The notes beneath the pieces are model-generated. The model searched no databases, had not been told where the DNA came from, and saw nothing but the letters and a program-made list of their open reading frames with translations. Source: Comamonadaceae bacterium (GTDB lineage Bacteria; Pseudomonadota; Gammaproteobacteria; Burkholderiales; Burkholderiaceae_C). Taken from it: a stretch of 64,000 bases of DNA. The translations under genes were made by a program, and so were the position numbers. Below are positions 54,765 through 64,000 of the stretch, piece by piece; the stretch's first letter is position 1; each line of letters starts with the position of its first letter. The stretch is from contig CANGLW010000006.1 of the NCBI GenBank assembly GCA_947454955.1, positions 39,451-103,450 of the forward strand. Reading direction: 5' to 3'.

Positions 54765-57407
54765 ATGACGGACACGGCCAATGCGGCTTTGCTGGCTTGG
54801 GCGCGCTTGGATGAAGCGGCGTTGCTGCGTCAACTCAGCACCAGCACAGCGGGGCTGAATCTCGCGCAAGCGCAAGAACGGCTCTTACAGGTTGGCCCCA
54901 ACAGCGTGGTGCAAGGGGCGGCAGACACTTGGCCGCGCTTGGTGTTGTCGCGTTTGCGTAACCCGCTCAACGTGATGCTGCTGGTGCTCTCGGGCATCTC
55001 TTGGGGCATGGGCGATGTGCATGCGGCCTCGGTCATCTCGGCCATGGTTTTGCTCAGCGTCTCACTGGGCGTGTGGCAAGAGCACCGCTCTAACCAGGCG
55101 GCCACTGCGCTCAAAGCCATGGTGCACACCACCGCGAGTGTGCTGCGCCCGGCTGACAACACCTTGGCCACGGTGGAGCGCGCGCCGCGCGAGATTGAAC
55201 TGGCTGGCAGCCACCTGCACGAGGTGCCGCTGCAAGACCTGGTGCCCGGTGACATCGTGCACCTGAGTGCGGGTGACATGGTGCCAGCCGATGTGCTGCT
55301 GCTCTCCAGCAAAAACTTGTTTGTGAACCAAGCCGCGCTCACCGGCGAGTCCATGCCTGCCGACAAAGATGCCAACGTGTCTGAGGCGCGTGTGTGCTGG
55401 ATGGGCAGCAGCGTGGTCTCGGGCACCGCGTTGGCGGTGGTGGCCCTCACCGGGGCGCGTACCACCTTTGGCGCACTGGCAGCCTTGAGCACCCAACAGC
55501 GCGCACCCACCAGTTTTGATGTGGGCCTGAACCGCTTTGCGTGGCTGATGATTCGCTTCATCGCCATCATGGCGCCGCTGGTGTTTGTCATCAACGGCCT
55601 GGGCAAGGGCGACTGGCTCGAGGCCCTGCTGTTTGCCATGGCGGTGGCCGTGGGTTTGACGCCTGAGATGCTGCCGATGATTGTCACGGTGAACCTGGCC
55701 AAGGGCGCGCTGGTGCTGTCCAAGCAACAGGTGATCGTGAAGCACCTGCAGGCCATTCAAAACTTTGGCGCCATGGATGTGCTGTGCACCGACAAGACCG
55801 GCACCCTCACCCAAGACCGCGTGATTTTGCAGCGTCACATCAACCTGCAAGGCCAGCCCAGCCACGAGGTGCTGACCCTGGCTTACCTCAACAGCGCGCA
55901 CCAGTCGGGCCTGAAAAATTTGCTCGATGTCTCGGTGCTCGACACCTACGCGCAACAAGCCCATGTCAATTTGAGCTGGCGCAAGGTGGACGAGCTGCCC
56001 TTTGATTTCACGCGCAAGCGCATGTCGGTGGTGATGGCCGAGGGCTTTGTGCCTGCGGGGTCGTCGCTGTTGATTTGCAAAGGCGCGGTGGACTCGGTGC
56101 TCTCGGTTTGCACCCATGGGCGTGATGGCGACAGCACCTTTGTGCTGGACGACACGCACCGCACTGCACTGCTGGAAAAAACCAACGCCTTGAACGCTGA
56201 AGGTTTGCGCCTGATTGCTGTTGCTACTAAGTTGATAGCTGATCAAGCCCATGAATACATGCTAGAAGACGAATCTGACTTGGTGCTTGAAGGCTACATT
56301 GCGTTCTTAGACCCACCCAAAGACAGCGCAGCGCACGCCATCGCGCAACTGCAGCACCATGGCATTGCAGTGAAAGTGCTCACCGGTGACAACCTGGTGG
56401 TCACGCGTCATATCGCGCACGCGGTGGGTTTGCACACCACGCAGGTGATGATCGGCGCGCAAGTGGATGCGCTGAGTGACCAAGCGCTGATGCTGCAAGC
56501 GCCGCACACGCAAGTGTTTGCGCAGCTCTCGCCGCTGCACAAGGCGCGCATCATCGAGGCGCTGCGCCGCGCAGGGCATGTGGTGGGGTTTTTGGGTGAT
56601 GGCATCAACGATGCACCAGCACTGCAAGCGGCTGATGTGGGCATCTCGGTGGACACCGCGGTGGACATTGCCAAAGAGTCGGCCGACATCATCTTGCTCA
56701 ACAAAAGTTTGACGGTGCTGGGCCGCGGGGTGATCGAAGGACGCAAGGTGTTTGCCAACATCTTGAAGTACATCCGCATGGGAGCGAGTTCGAACTTCGG
56801 CAACATGCTCAGCGTGTTGGGCGCCAGCGCATGGCTGCCGTTTTTACCGCTGGCGGCCATTCAGGTGCTTACCAACAACCTGCTGTACGACGTGTCGCAA
56901 ACCGCGATTCCCACCGACCATGTGGACGCGGAAGAACTGCGCACACCACGCAAGTGGGAGATTGGCAGCATCGCGCACTTCATGCTGTTGGCTGGCCCGG
57001 TGAGTTCGCTGTTTGACTACCTGACCTTCGCACTCATGTGGTGGGTGCTGCAGGCCAACACGGTGGCGCAAGCCTCGTTGTTTCAAACGGGTTGGTTGGT
57101 GGAGTCGCTGCTGTCGCAAACGCTGATCATCCACATCATCCGCACCCACAAGTTGCCGTGGGTGCAAAGCCGTGCGAGTTGGCAGTTGACGGTGGCCACG
57201 TTCAGCGTTTGCGTGGCGGGTGCCTTGCTGCCTTATTCACCGCTGGCCGGCACGCTGGGCCTCACGCCGCTGCCGCTGCTGTATTGGTGGTATGTGCTGC
57301 CGATTGTGGGCAGCTACCTGGTGCTCATGCACCTGCTGGGGCGTTGGTGGTGGGCCAGGCATCCAGCACCCCACGCGGTTCAAGCGCCCAGCAAATCCGC
57401 CAGGTGA
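54765..57407 (+). CDS. mgtA: Magnesium-translocating P-type ATPase, MgtA-like
   Basis: An 880-residue type IIIB P-type ATPase of the inner membrane importing Mg2+. It has the phosphorylation site D343 in CTDKTGTLTQD, the actuator TGES motif (LTGESMPA), the hinge GDGINDAPAL, and the MgtA-specific block VAVGLTPEMLPMIV...AIQNFGAMDV. About ten membrane segments are expected, with the C-terminal six after the hinge visible. The ribosome binding site is in a hairpin, suggesting translational control. Its 3' end overlaps a convergent haloacid dehalogenase gene by 28 nt. Confidence 0.93.
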   Translation: MTDTANAALLAWARLDEAALLRQLSTSTAGLNLAQAQERLLQVGPNSVVQGAADTWPRLVLSRLRNPLNVMLLVLSGISWGMGDVHAASVISAMVLLSVSLGVWQEHRSNQAATALKAMVHTTASVLRPADNTLATVERAPREIELAGSHLHEVPLQDLVPGDIVHLSAGDMVPADVLLLSSKNLFVNQAALTGESMPADKDANVSEARVCWMGSSVVSGTALAVVALTGARTTFGALAALSTQQRAPTSFDVGLNRFAWLMIRFIAIMAPLVFVINGLGKGDWLEALLFAMAVAVGLTPEMLPMIVTVNLAKGALVLSKQQVIVKHLQAIQNFGAMDVLCTDKTGTLTQDRVILQRHINLQGQPSHEVLTLAYLNSAHQSGLKNLLDVSVLDTYAQQAHVNLSWRKVDELPFDFTRKRMSVVMAEGFVPAGSSLLICKGAVDSVLSVCTHGRDGDSTFVLDDTHRTALLEKTNALNAEGLRLIAVATKLIADQAHEYMLEDESDLVLEGYIAFLDPPKDSAAHAIAQLQHHGIAVKVLTGDNLVVTRHIAHAVGLHTTQVMIGAQVDALSDQALMLQAPHTQVFAQLSPLHKARIIEALRRAGHVVGFLGDGINDAPALQAADVGISVDTAVDIAKESADIILLNKSLTVLGRGVIEGRKVFANILKYIRMGASSNFGNMLSVLGASAWLPFLPLAAIQVLTNNLLYDVSQTAIPTDHVDAEELRTPRKWEIGSIAHFMLLAGPVSSLFDYLTFALMWWVLQANTVAQASLFQTGWLVESLLSQTLIIHIIRTHKLPWVQSRASWQLTVATFSVCVAGALLPYSPLAGTLGLTPLPLLYWWYVLPIVGSYLVLMHLLGRWWWARHPAPHAVQAPSKSAR

Positions 57408-58066
57408 ACCAGGTTTTTGGCGTGCCAGGTGTTAGCGGGGTCAGGCGAGATGTCTTTGCCCTTGGGGCCGTACTCTTCCAAGCGCTCGATATACGCGGTT
57501 TGCAAACCGCATGCGCGTGCGGCGGCCAAGTCGTCTTGGTGCGCGGCCACCAGCATCACCTCGGAGGGCTGCACGCCAAACACCTCGGCCACGCCCAGGT
57601 AGGTGGCGGGGTCGGGCTTGTAGGCGCGAAACACCTCGGCCGACAACACACAATCCCACGGCAGCTGCGCTTGCTTGGCCATGTGGGTGAGCAAACCCAA
57701 ATTGCCGTTGGAAAGTGTGGAGATGATGAAGCGTTGCTTCAAGCGCGTGAGGCCAGCCACCGTGTCGGGCCAAGCATCCAAACGGTGCCACACCTGGTTG
57801 AGGTGCACGCGTTGCGCTTCATCCAGATGCGCCAGACCAAAGCGCGGCAGCATCTCGTTCAAGATCATGCGGTGCAGGTCGTCAATCTTGGTCCAGCCCA
57901 ACTCGCCACTGCGCACACGCTGCATGGCGGGCTGGTAACCCGCGCGCCAAGCCAGGGCGAACTCGCCCCCGTCCACACCCAAAGCCTGCGCTTCACGCGC
58001 GATGGTGCCGTACCAATCGACAACCGTGCCGAACACATCAAACGCGAGGACTTTGGGAGCGATCAT
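57380..58066 (-). CDS. Type II haloacid dehalogenase
   Basis: A 228-residue HAD-superfamily hydrolase. The nucleophile D10 lies in LAFDVFGTVVDW, followed by the STLSNGN motif, the K in FRAYKPD and the VAAHQDDL acidic motif. That set and the length fit L-2-haloacid dehalogenases of type II, which displace halide from 2-haloalkanoic acids. Natural substrate is uncertain because many family members are uncharacterised. It starts 9 nt after the stop of the pilin gene and shares its strand, so they may be co-transcribed. Confidence 0.88.
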   Translation of the reverse strand: MIAPKVLAFDVFGTVVDWYGTIAREAQALGVDGGEFALAWRAGYQPAMQRVRSGELGWTKIDDLHRMILNEMLPRFGLAHLDEAQRVHLNQVWHRLDAWPDTVAGLTRLKQRFIISTLSNGNLGLLTHMAKQAQLPWDCVLSAEVFRAYKPDPATYLGVAEVFGVQPSEVMLVAAHQDDLAAARACGLQTAYIERLEEYGPKGKDISPDPANTWHAKNLVHLADLLGA

Positions 58067-58075
58067 GGTGATGGA

Positions 58076-58600
58076 TTATTTGGTTGTGAAAGTCGTCACC
58101 ACGGCTTCAGCAGCCGTGTCTTTACAAGTGGCGGGCATGTACTTTCCCAAAGTGGCGGCGTCTGCAGCTGCAACGCCACAGCCCCACTGAGGGATGGCTG
58201 CGGGCACATCTGCTTTGCTCATGTCCACGGGTTTACCGTCTGTGCCGGGTTTTTGTGGCAAAACGTAAATCGCCTTATCTTCAATCGCCGTTGGACCTAG
58301 GCCCTTGACTGTGACCTTGACCACCCCGTTGTCATTGGTGTTGATCGCTTTGACGTACTTGCTGGTGTTGGTGCCTTCACAGCCCCAAGCATTGGCCGCT
58401 GGTGTGCTGCCATTGGTGCCGGTTTGGTAAGCCTCGCTGATGCTGGTTTTACAGCCCGAGGCTGCCAACATCACCTCGGCCATTTTGGCTTTGACGGTGT
58501 AATCCTGGTAAGCGGGCAGGGCCACAGCGGCCAGCACGCCGATGATGGCAATCACGATCATCAGCTCGATGAGGGTGAAGCCTTTTTGAATGCGCGTCAT
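58076..58600 (-). CDS. Type IV pilin (PilA-like major or minor pilin)
   Basis: A 174-residue prepilin. The short basic leader MTRIQKG is followed by the prepilin peptidase site G|F and the N-methylated helix [20 protein letters not shown] with E5 of the mature protein present. The C-terminal globular domain has four cysteines (GCKTS, WGCEG, WGCGV, ATCKD) that can make two disulfides. AAGGGAG lies just upstream of the ATG. No pilus assembly genes are in the window, so it depends on machinery encoded elsewhere. Confidence 0.93.
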   Translation of the reverse strand: MTRIQKGFTLIELMIVIAIIGVLAAVALPAYQDYTVKAKMAEVMLAASGCKTSISEAYQTGTNGSTPAANAWGCEGTNTSKYVKAINTNDNGVVKVTVKGLGPTAIEDKAIYVLPQKPGTDGKPVDMSKADVPAAIPQWGCGVAAADAATLGKYMPATCKDTAAEAVVTTFTTK

Positions 58601-58775
58601 TTTTTATCTCCCTTGAAATTGAACAAAACGAGAGCCTTGCAGGCGCGCAACGCGCTCTGGCAAAGCTCGGCTTGATTTTAAGTCAGCGCTTTTTTCAAAC
58701 GCTGCTGGTGCAAACACCGATACACAGCTGGCTTGATGTGCATCAAGTGCCCAAAGCCGCCACACCTTCGCGCAA

Positions 58776-58805
58776 AGAAAAAGGCGCTGGCTTGTGACCA
58801 GCGCC
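58776..58805 (-). terminator. Intrinsic terminator of terC
   Basis: GGCGCTGG (58783-58790) and CCAGCGCC (58798-58805) form an 8-bp stem with a 7-nt loop. On the minus strand it is followed by a U-rich run (complement of 58774-58782). It lies about 75 nt after the terC stop and before the pilin promoter region. Confidence 0.85.
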
Positions 58806-58879
58806 TCTCGGGTTGGTGGGGCGAGCCCACCATGACCACGTGTGAACCGCGTGCATATCACGCGGATGAGCGTGATGAT

Positions 58880-59572
58880 TTACTCAGCGGCAGCGTGACG
58901 CTTTTGCATGGCCTTGCCCAGCAAGACCACCAGCACGGCACCACCCAGACCAGCGGCGGTCAGCACGGTGTCGCTCACCTTGCCGAAGAAGCTCACAAAG
59001 GCCGGGTCGGTGAACAGCATTTCGCCGGCCAGGAAGCCCAGCAAAGCCGCACCGATGGTGATGATGATGGGGAAGCGCTCCATGACTTTGGTCAGCAGCG
59101 TGGCACCAAACACAATCAGCGGAATGCTGATCAAGAGGCCCAACACCAGCAAAGGCAAGTCACCCTTGGCAGCAGCGGCCACGGCCAGCACGTTGTCCAG
59201 GCTCATCACCAAGTCAGCCACCAAAATCGTGCGGATGGCCGCAGCCATGCCGTTGATTTCTTTGCCGCCGTCTTCATCGTCTTCACCGCTGGTGAGCAGA
59301 TCGACGCCGATGTAGACCAACAGGGCCGCACCGATCATCTTGAGGTAGGGCAGGGTCAGCAACTGAATGGCCACGATGGTCAGCACAATGCGCATGACGA
59401 TGGCCGCGGCGCTGCCCCAGAAAATGGCTTTCTTTTGTTGCTCGGGCTTGAGGGTGCGGGCCGCCATGGCGATCACCACCGCGTTGTCGCCCGACAAGAC
59501 GATGTTGGCCAACATGATGGAGCCGAAAGCGCTCCAGAACGCGGCCGACGAAAAATCCAAACCAAAAAACAT
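58880..59572 (-). CDS. TerC family (YjbE-type) membrane protein
   Basis: A 230-residue inner-membrane protein with about seven membrane segments. The TerC motif SGDNAVVIAMAARTL near residue 28 holds the conserved acidic membrane residue, and a second one is in LVMSLDNVLAVAA. The charged linker SGEDDEDGG is typical of the YjbE branch, linked to manganese export or metalation of exported enzymes; that role is from family knowledge. GGAG lies 7-9 nt before the ATG, just after a strong hairpin. Confidence 0.9.
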   Translation of the reverse strand: MFFGLDFSSAAFWSAFGSIMLANIVLSGDNAVVIAMAARTLKPEQQKKAIFWGSAAAIVMRIVLTIVAIQLLTLPYLKMIGAALLVYIGVDLLTSGEDDEDGGKEINGMAAAIRTILVADLVMSLDNVLAVAAAAKGDLPLLVLGLLISIPLIVFGATLLTKVMERFPIIITIGAALLGFLAGEMLFTDPAFVSFFGKVSDTVLTAAGLGGAVLVVLLGKAMQKRHAAAE

Positions 59573-59591
59573 GGGTTCTCCTGAAAGTAGT

Positions 59592-59612
59592 TACGCCCCA
59601 CGTGGGGGCGTA
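59592..59612 (-). promoter_or_regulatory. Leader hairpin upstream of terC
   Basis: TACGCCCC (59592-59599) and GGGGCGTA (59605-59612) form a perfect 8-bp stem with a 5-nt loop, about 20 nt upstream of the terC ATG and just before its AGGAG. No U-tract follows, so it is more likely a translational or stability element than a terminator. Confidence 0.45.
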
Positions 59613-59683
59613 TTTGTGGTGGTGAAAGTCTAAGCCGCCACCGCCTCTGAATGGGTGCGTAAAACTGCTTAGTCTCACGCTGA

Positions 59684-59704
59684 GCAAGGGCATCAAGCCC
59701 TTGC
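59684..59704 (-). terminator. Hairpin after sucD
   Basis: GCAAGGGC (59684-59691) and GCCCTTGC (59697-59704) form a perfect 8-bp stem with loop ATCAA, starting 3 nt after the sucD stop. Four T follow on the plus strand only, so on the sucD strand it lacks a proper U-tract and may be a processing or leaky site. Confidence 0.5.
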
Positions 59705-59707
59705 TTT

Positions 59708-60601
59708 TCAGAGCATCGCTTTGAGCAGCTTGGCCATCTCGGAGGGGTTGCGGGTAATTTTGAACCCGCACTCTTCCATGATGGCCAGCTTGGCGTCGGC
59801 CGTGTCGGCGCCACCGGAAATCAACGCACCGGCGTGGCCCATGCGCTTGCCCGGAGGGGCAGTCACGCCAGCGATGAAGCCCACGATGGGTTTTTTCATG
59901 TTGTCTTTGCACCAGCGCGCGGCTTCAGCTTCGTCGGGACCGCCGATCTCGCCAATCATGATGACCGCATCGGTATCAGGATCGTCGTTGAAGGCGCGCA
60001 TCACGTCGATGTGCTTCAAACCGTTGATCGGGTCGCCACCAATGCCCACGGCGCTGGACTGGCCCAGACCGATTTCGGTGAGCTGCGCCACGGCTTCATA
60101 GGTCAGCGTGCCCGAGCGGGACACCACACCAATGCGGCCTTTGCGGTGGATGTGACCGGGCATGATGCCGATCTTGATCTCGTCAGGCGTGATCAAGCCA
60201 GGGCAGTTGGGGCCAAGCAACAAGGTTTTCTTGCCGCCAGCGGCTTCTTTGGCGCGCATTTTGTTGCGCACTTCGAGCATGTCGCGCACGGGGATGCCTT
60301 CGGTGATGCAAATCGCCAGGTCCAGGTCCGCCTCAACAGCTTCCCAGATGGCCGCAGCCGCGCCTGCTGGGGGCACGTAAATCACCGACACGGTCGCGCC
60401 GGTTTCAGACGCCGCTTCTTTGACGCTGGAATAAATTGGGATGTTGAAGATCGACTCGCCGGCCTTCTTGGGGTTCACGCCCGCCACAAAACAGTTTTTG
60501 CCGTTGGCGTATTCCTGGCACTTTTCAGTGTGGAACTGACCGGTCTTGCCGGTGATACCTTGGGTGATGACCTTGGTGTCTTTGTTGATGAAGATAGACA
60601 T
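59708..60601 (-). CDS. sucD: Succinyl-CoA synthetase alpha subunit
   Basis: TCA-cycle enzyme subunit that carries the phosphohistidine. The 297-residue protein shows the CoA-binding N-terminus (MSIFINKDTKVITQGITGKTG), VGIGGDPINGLKHIDV and the active-site stretch [17 protein letters not shown]. It follows sucC by 14 nt. Confidence 0.98.
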   Translation of the reverse strand: MSIFINKDTKVITQGITGKTGQFHTEKCQEYANGKNCFVAGVNPKKAGESIFNIPIYSSVKEAASETGATVSVIYVPPAGAAAAIWEAVEADLDLAICITEGIPVRDMLEVRNKMRAKEAAGGKKTLLLGPNCPGLITPDEIKIGIMPGHIHRKGRIGVVSRSGTLTYEAVAQLTEIGLGQSSAVGIGGDPINGLKHIDVMRAFNDDPDTDAVIMIGEIGGPDEAEAARWCKDNMKKPIVGFIAGVTAPPGKRMGHAGALISGGADTADAKLAIMEECGFKITRNPSEMAKLLKAML

Positions 60602-60615
60602 GTTCGTGCTCCGCC

Positions 60616-61776
<1,161 letters not shown>

Positions 61777-61912
61777 GAGGGTTCTCTCAGGACATGAAAC
61801 ATAAGATCCTGCAGGCAGATCAGGCCTCAGGGTCTGGCTTAGCCGCTGACTGTATCATGTTGCTCTGCACAAAAGCTGACAAAACTGTAAGCCTTCCAAG
61901 AAGCTGCTAAGC

Positions 61913-62857
61913 ATGGCCCCACATAAGATCTTCATCGACGGCGAAGCCGGTACCACCGGCCTGCAAATTCGCGAGCGCCTGCAAGGCATGCCGGCCATTG
62001 AGCTGCTGAGCATCGCCCCCGAGCGCCGCAAAGACCCCGCTGCCAAGCGCGAGCTGGTGGCCGCCGCTGACCTGGTGGTGCTGTGCCTGCACGATGACGC
62101 TGCCATCGAAACCGTGGCCATGGCCGACGAGATTGCCCGCCAAACCGGCCAGCGTGGCCCACGCATCATCGACGCCTCCACCGCCCACCGCACCCACCCC
62201 GACTGGGTGTATGGCTTCCCCGAACTGGCAGCCGGCCAGGCCGATGCCGTGAAAAACGCCTGGCGGGTGAGTAACCCCGGCTGCTACGCCACCGGTGCCA
62301 TTGCTTTGTTGCGCCCTTTGATTGACGCGGGCTTGGTGCCTGCGGACTTTGCGGTGTGCTTGCCGTCGGTCAGCGGCTACTCAGGTGGCGGGCGCCCCAT
62401 GATTGAAGCTTACGAGGCTGGTACTGCGGCGCCTTTTGAGTTGTACGCCCTGGGCCTCAAGCACAAGCACATCCCCGAAATCATGCGTTACACCGGGCTG
62501 AAGCGCCGGCCCCTGTTTGTGCCGGCGGTAGGCAACTTCCGCCAAGGCATGCTGGTGCAACTGCCCCTGCATTTGGACCAACTGCCCGGCCAGCCCAGCG
62601 CGCAAGCCCTGCATGACGCTTTGGCCCAACACTACGCTGGCTCAACGTGGGTGACGGTCGAACCGGTCACGTCTGATTTGAAGCTGGACGCCGTGGCCCT
62701 GGCCGACACCAACAAGCTGGAGCTGCGGGTGTTTGCCAACGACGCAGCCAAAGACGGCTTTGCCCACGCCGTGCTGGTGGCTCGCCTGGACAACCTGGGC
62801 AAAGGCGCCAGCGGTGCCGCGGTGCAAAACTTGAAGTTGATGTTGGGTTTGAGCTGA
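61913..62857 (+). CDS. argC: N-acetyl-gamma-glutamyl-phosphate reductase (type 2 ArgC)
   Basis: Arginine biosynthesis step converting N-acetylglutamyl phosphate to the semialdehyde with NADPH. The 314-residue length and the N-terminus ([19 protein letters not shown]) match the shorter type 2 ArgC. The catalytic cysteine is in [16 protein letters not shown] and [15 protein letters not shown] is also present. It has no other arg genes nearby and sits between sucC and recX. Confidence 0.95.
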   Translation: MAPHKIFIDGEAGTTGLQIRERLQGMPAIELLSIAPERRKDPAAKRELVAAADLVVLCLHDDAAIETVAMADEIARQTGQRGPRIIDASTAHRTHPDWVYGFPELAAGQADAVKNAWRVSNPGCYATGAIALLRPLIDAGLVPADFAVCLPSVSGYSGGGRPMIEAYEAGTAAPFELYALGLKHKHIPEIMRYTGLKRRPLFVPAVGNFRQGMLVQLPLHLDQLPGQPSAQALHDALAQHYAGSTWVTVEPVTSDLKLDAVALADTNKLELRVFANDAAKDGFAHAVLVARLDNLGKGASGAAVQNLKLMLGLS

Positions 62858-62956
62858 ACCTGCCTGAGTTGGTTTGGGCGGGGCTCATCACTGATGGCTC
62901 GCCAGCAGATGCGTCGCGAGCCATTCGCTTGGCCTGGTGGCGCTTGTTGCGAAGAC

Positions 62957-63409
62957 TTACGGCTCGTCGTGCTGAATATTAACGACGCGCCGCACCACCT
63001 CTGAAGAAAATCCCCGCGCTATCAAAAAGCGAGCGTGCTTGGCACGTTCCTCATGGCCAGAGGCCGGATTGGCAAACTTTTTTCGCCAAACTTCGCGGGC
63101 TCGTTCAAATTCCAGCGGCGCCAAATCGGCCAGGGCTTGCGACACCGCTGAGGCATCCAGCCCCTTGGCTTGAAGCTCTTGCTTCAAGCGCGCACCACCC
63201 AGCTTGCCCGCCCGGCGGTGGATGACCGACTCGAGCACCCGTTGCTCGTTGATGAAGCCCTTGGCCTGCAACTCATCGAGCGCGGTTTGCAGGCTGCCAG
63301 GCTCTTCCTCATGGGGTTTGAGCTTGCGTTCCAGCTCTGCGCGCGAATGCTCACGTGCCGCCAAGAGTTTGAGCGCACGGCCTTTGAGAGAGATCTTCTC
63401 AAAGCCCAC
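62957..63409 (-). CDS. recX: Regulatory protein RecX
   Basis: Small inhibitor of RecA filaments. The 150-residue protein has the three-helix-repeat pattern of RecX (LKGRALKLLAAREHSRAELE; FINEQRVLESVIHRRAGKLGGARLKQEL; HARFLIARGFSSEVVRRVV). It lies downstream of recA on the same strand, separated by 175 nt, the standard SOS arrangement. Confidence 0.95.
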   Translation of the reverse strand: MGFEKISLKGRALKLLAAREHSRAELERKLKPHEEEPGSLQTALDELQAKGFINEQRVLESVIHRRAGKLGGARLKQELQAKGLDASAVSQALADLAPLEFERAREVWRKKFANPASGHEERAKHARFLIARGFSSEVVRRVVNIQHDEP

Positions 63410-63477
63410 GTGCGCGCCCTGTCTGACTAAGCACTGCGATCAACGCAAAACCCAACACGCGCAAACACTGGCGCGTT

Positions 63478-63582
63478 TCAGCACCAAGACACAAAGGCGC
63501 GCCAGCACTTGTTCACCAGGGTCATGCGCTTGTGGGCGGCCACGGCCCGCAGGCCGTTGAGAATGATGGCGATCAGGGTCAT
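63478..63582 (-). CDS. Possible 34-residue peptide between recA and recX
   Basis: An ATG at 63582 lies 2 nt after the recA stop and is preceded at ideal distance by GAGGAG, which is the last two recA codons. It opens a 34-codon frame (MTLIAIILNGLRAVAAHKRM..., ending WC). The peptide has a short hydrophobic start and a basic remainder. The ribosome binding site may be accidental because recA C-termini often end in two glutamates, so this is a weak call. Confidence 0.25.
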   Translation of the reverse strand: MTLIAIILNGLRAVAAHKRMTLVNKCWRAFVSWC

Positions 63583-63584
63583 GA

Positions 63585-64000
63585 TTACTCCTCGGTGGTG
63601 CCGATGGCTTCAGCCAACAGGGGGATGCCCAGCGACTCGCGCACCTTGTTTTCAATTTCATAGGCCAGTTCGGGGTTCTCGCGCAGGAACTCGCGGGCGT
63701 TGTCGCGGCCTTGGCCGATTTTTTCACCGCTGTAGGCGTACCAGGCGCCCGACTTCTCAATGATCTTGGCGTTCACGCCCATGTCGATGATCTCGCCATG
63801 GCGGCTGATGCCCTCGCCAAACAAGATGTCGAACTCGGCGGTTTTGAAGGGGGGCGACACCTTGTTTTTGACCACTTTGACCTTGGTTTCGTTGCCAATG
63901 GCCTCGTCGCCCTTTTTGATGGTGCCGGTGCGGCGAATGTCCAAACGCACCGAGGCGTAAAACTTCAGCGCGTTACCGCCGGTGGTGGTTTCGGGCGAGC
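63585..64000 (-). CDS. recA: Recombinase RecA (partial, N-terminus outside window)
   Basis: The C-terminal 138 residues of RecA, the strand-exchange and SOS coprotease ATPase. Visible are the end of DNA-binding loop 2 ([20 protein letters not shown]), the C-terminal domain ([39 protein letters not shown]) and the acidic tail ending TTEE. The promoter and any LexA site lie beyond the right edge. Confidence 0.98.
   Translation of the reverse strand, partial: SPETTTGGNALKFYASVRLDIRRTGTIKKGDEAIGNETKVKVVKNKVSPPFKTAEFDILFGEGISRHGEIIDMGVNAKIIEKSGAWYAYSGEKIGQGRDNAREFLRENPELAYEIENKVRESLGIPLLAEAIGTTEE

Noticed and set aside
59573..59707. Manganese (yybP-ykoY) riboswitch upstream of terC
   Set aside because: TerC genes often have one, but I do not find the conserved GGGGAGUAG-like and CAUACUC-like loops in the leader.

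Overview
The window is ordinary chromosome of a high-GC betaproteobacterium. Gene content, gene order and codon use point to Burkholderiales, most likely Comamonadaceae: recA-recX and sucC-sucD-terC-pilin neighbourhoods, a pgk/pyk/fba/purC/purE/purK cluster, divergent yhdP/glnE, and a DUF3717 protein. This assignment is from family recognition, not a database search. Coding density is very high. I saw no rRNA, tRNA, IS element, prophage or CRISPR array, and no gene-free stretch longer than 300 bases.

Region 1 (1-23.5 kb) is built around a glycolysis/purine block on the minus strand: pgk, pyk, fba, purC, purE and purK, in that order. Other genes separate the members. A GMC dehydrogenase/metallohydrolase group lies between pgk and pyk, an exported MshQ-like (DUF6701) protein between fba and purC, and a thioredoxin-TPR/HDOD/MHYT-hybrid-kinase group between purC and purE. 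Upstream of pgk on the same strand are def, fmt, azlC, azlD and a FitAB-type toxin-antitoxin pair. dprA and smg diverge from def.

Region 2 (23.5-50.3 kb) is housekeeping. It holds yajC-secD-secF, a 1.2 kb-residue indolepyruvate oxidoreductase fusion, mltA, and a tightly overlapping run of yhdP, a nitrilase and a FixL/FixJ-like pair divergent from glnE. It continues with an HldE nucleotidyltransferase domain overlapping a diiron ferritin-like protein, GST, purB, yaeQ, a DinJ-YafQ toxin-antitoxin pair with a palindromic operator, a DUF3717-DUF1289 protein, a small membrane protein, a BepA-like M48 protease and moaC.

Region 3 (50.3-54.7 kb) is the odd part. It is a visibly AT-richer block of four unrecognised exported proteins: a 333-residue lipoprotein facing a three-gene set. 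That set comprises a 49-residue lipoprotein, a 765-residue secreted protein with twelve paired cysteines, and a 245-residue inner-membrane protein whose N-terminus carries the TonB-type S-x3-H motif but no recognisable TonB C-terminal domain. Between the two transcription units is an AT-rich divergent region with two near-identical 12-mers spaced 20 bp apart. This is my candidate for an undescribed envelope system.

Region 4 (54.7-64 kb) holds an MgtA-type Mg2+ P-type ATPase with a hairpin over its ribosome binding site, a type II haloacid dehalogenase downstream of a lone type IV pilin, a TerC membrane protein, sucC-sucD, argC, recX and the 3' end of recA. Several small genes (49, 51 and possibly 34 residues) were read directly from the nucleotide sequence.
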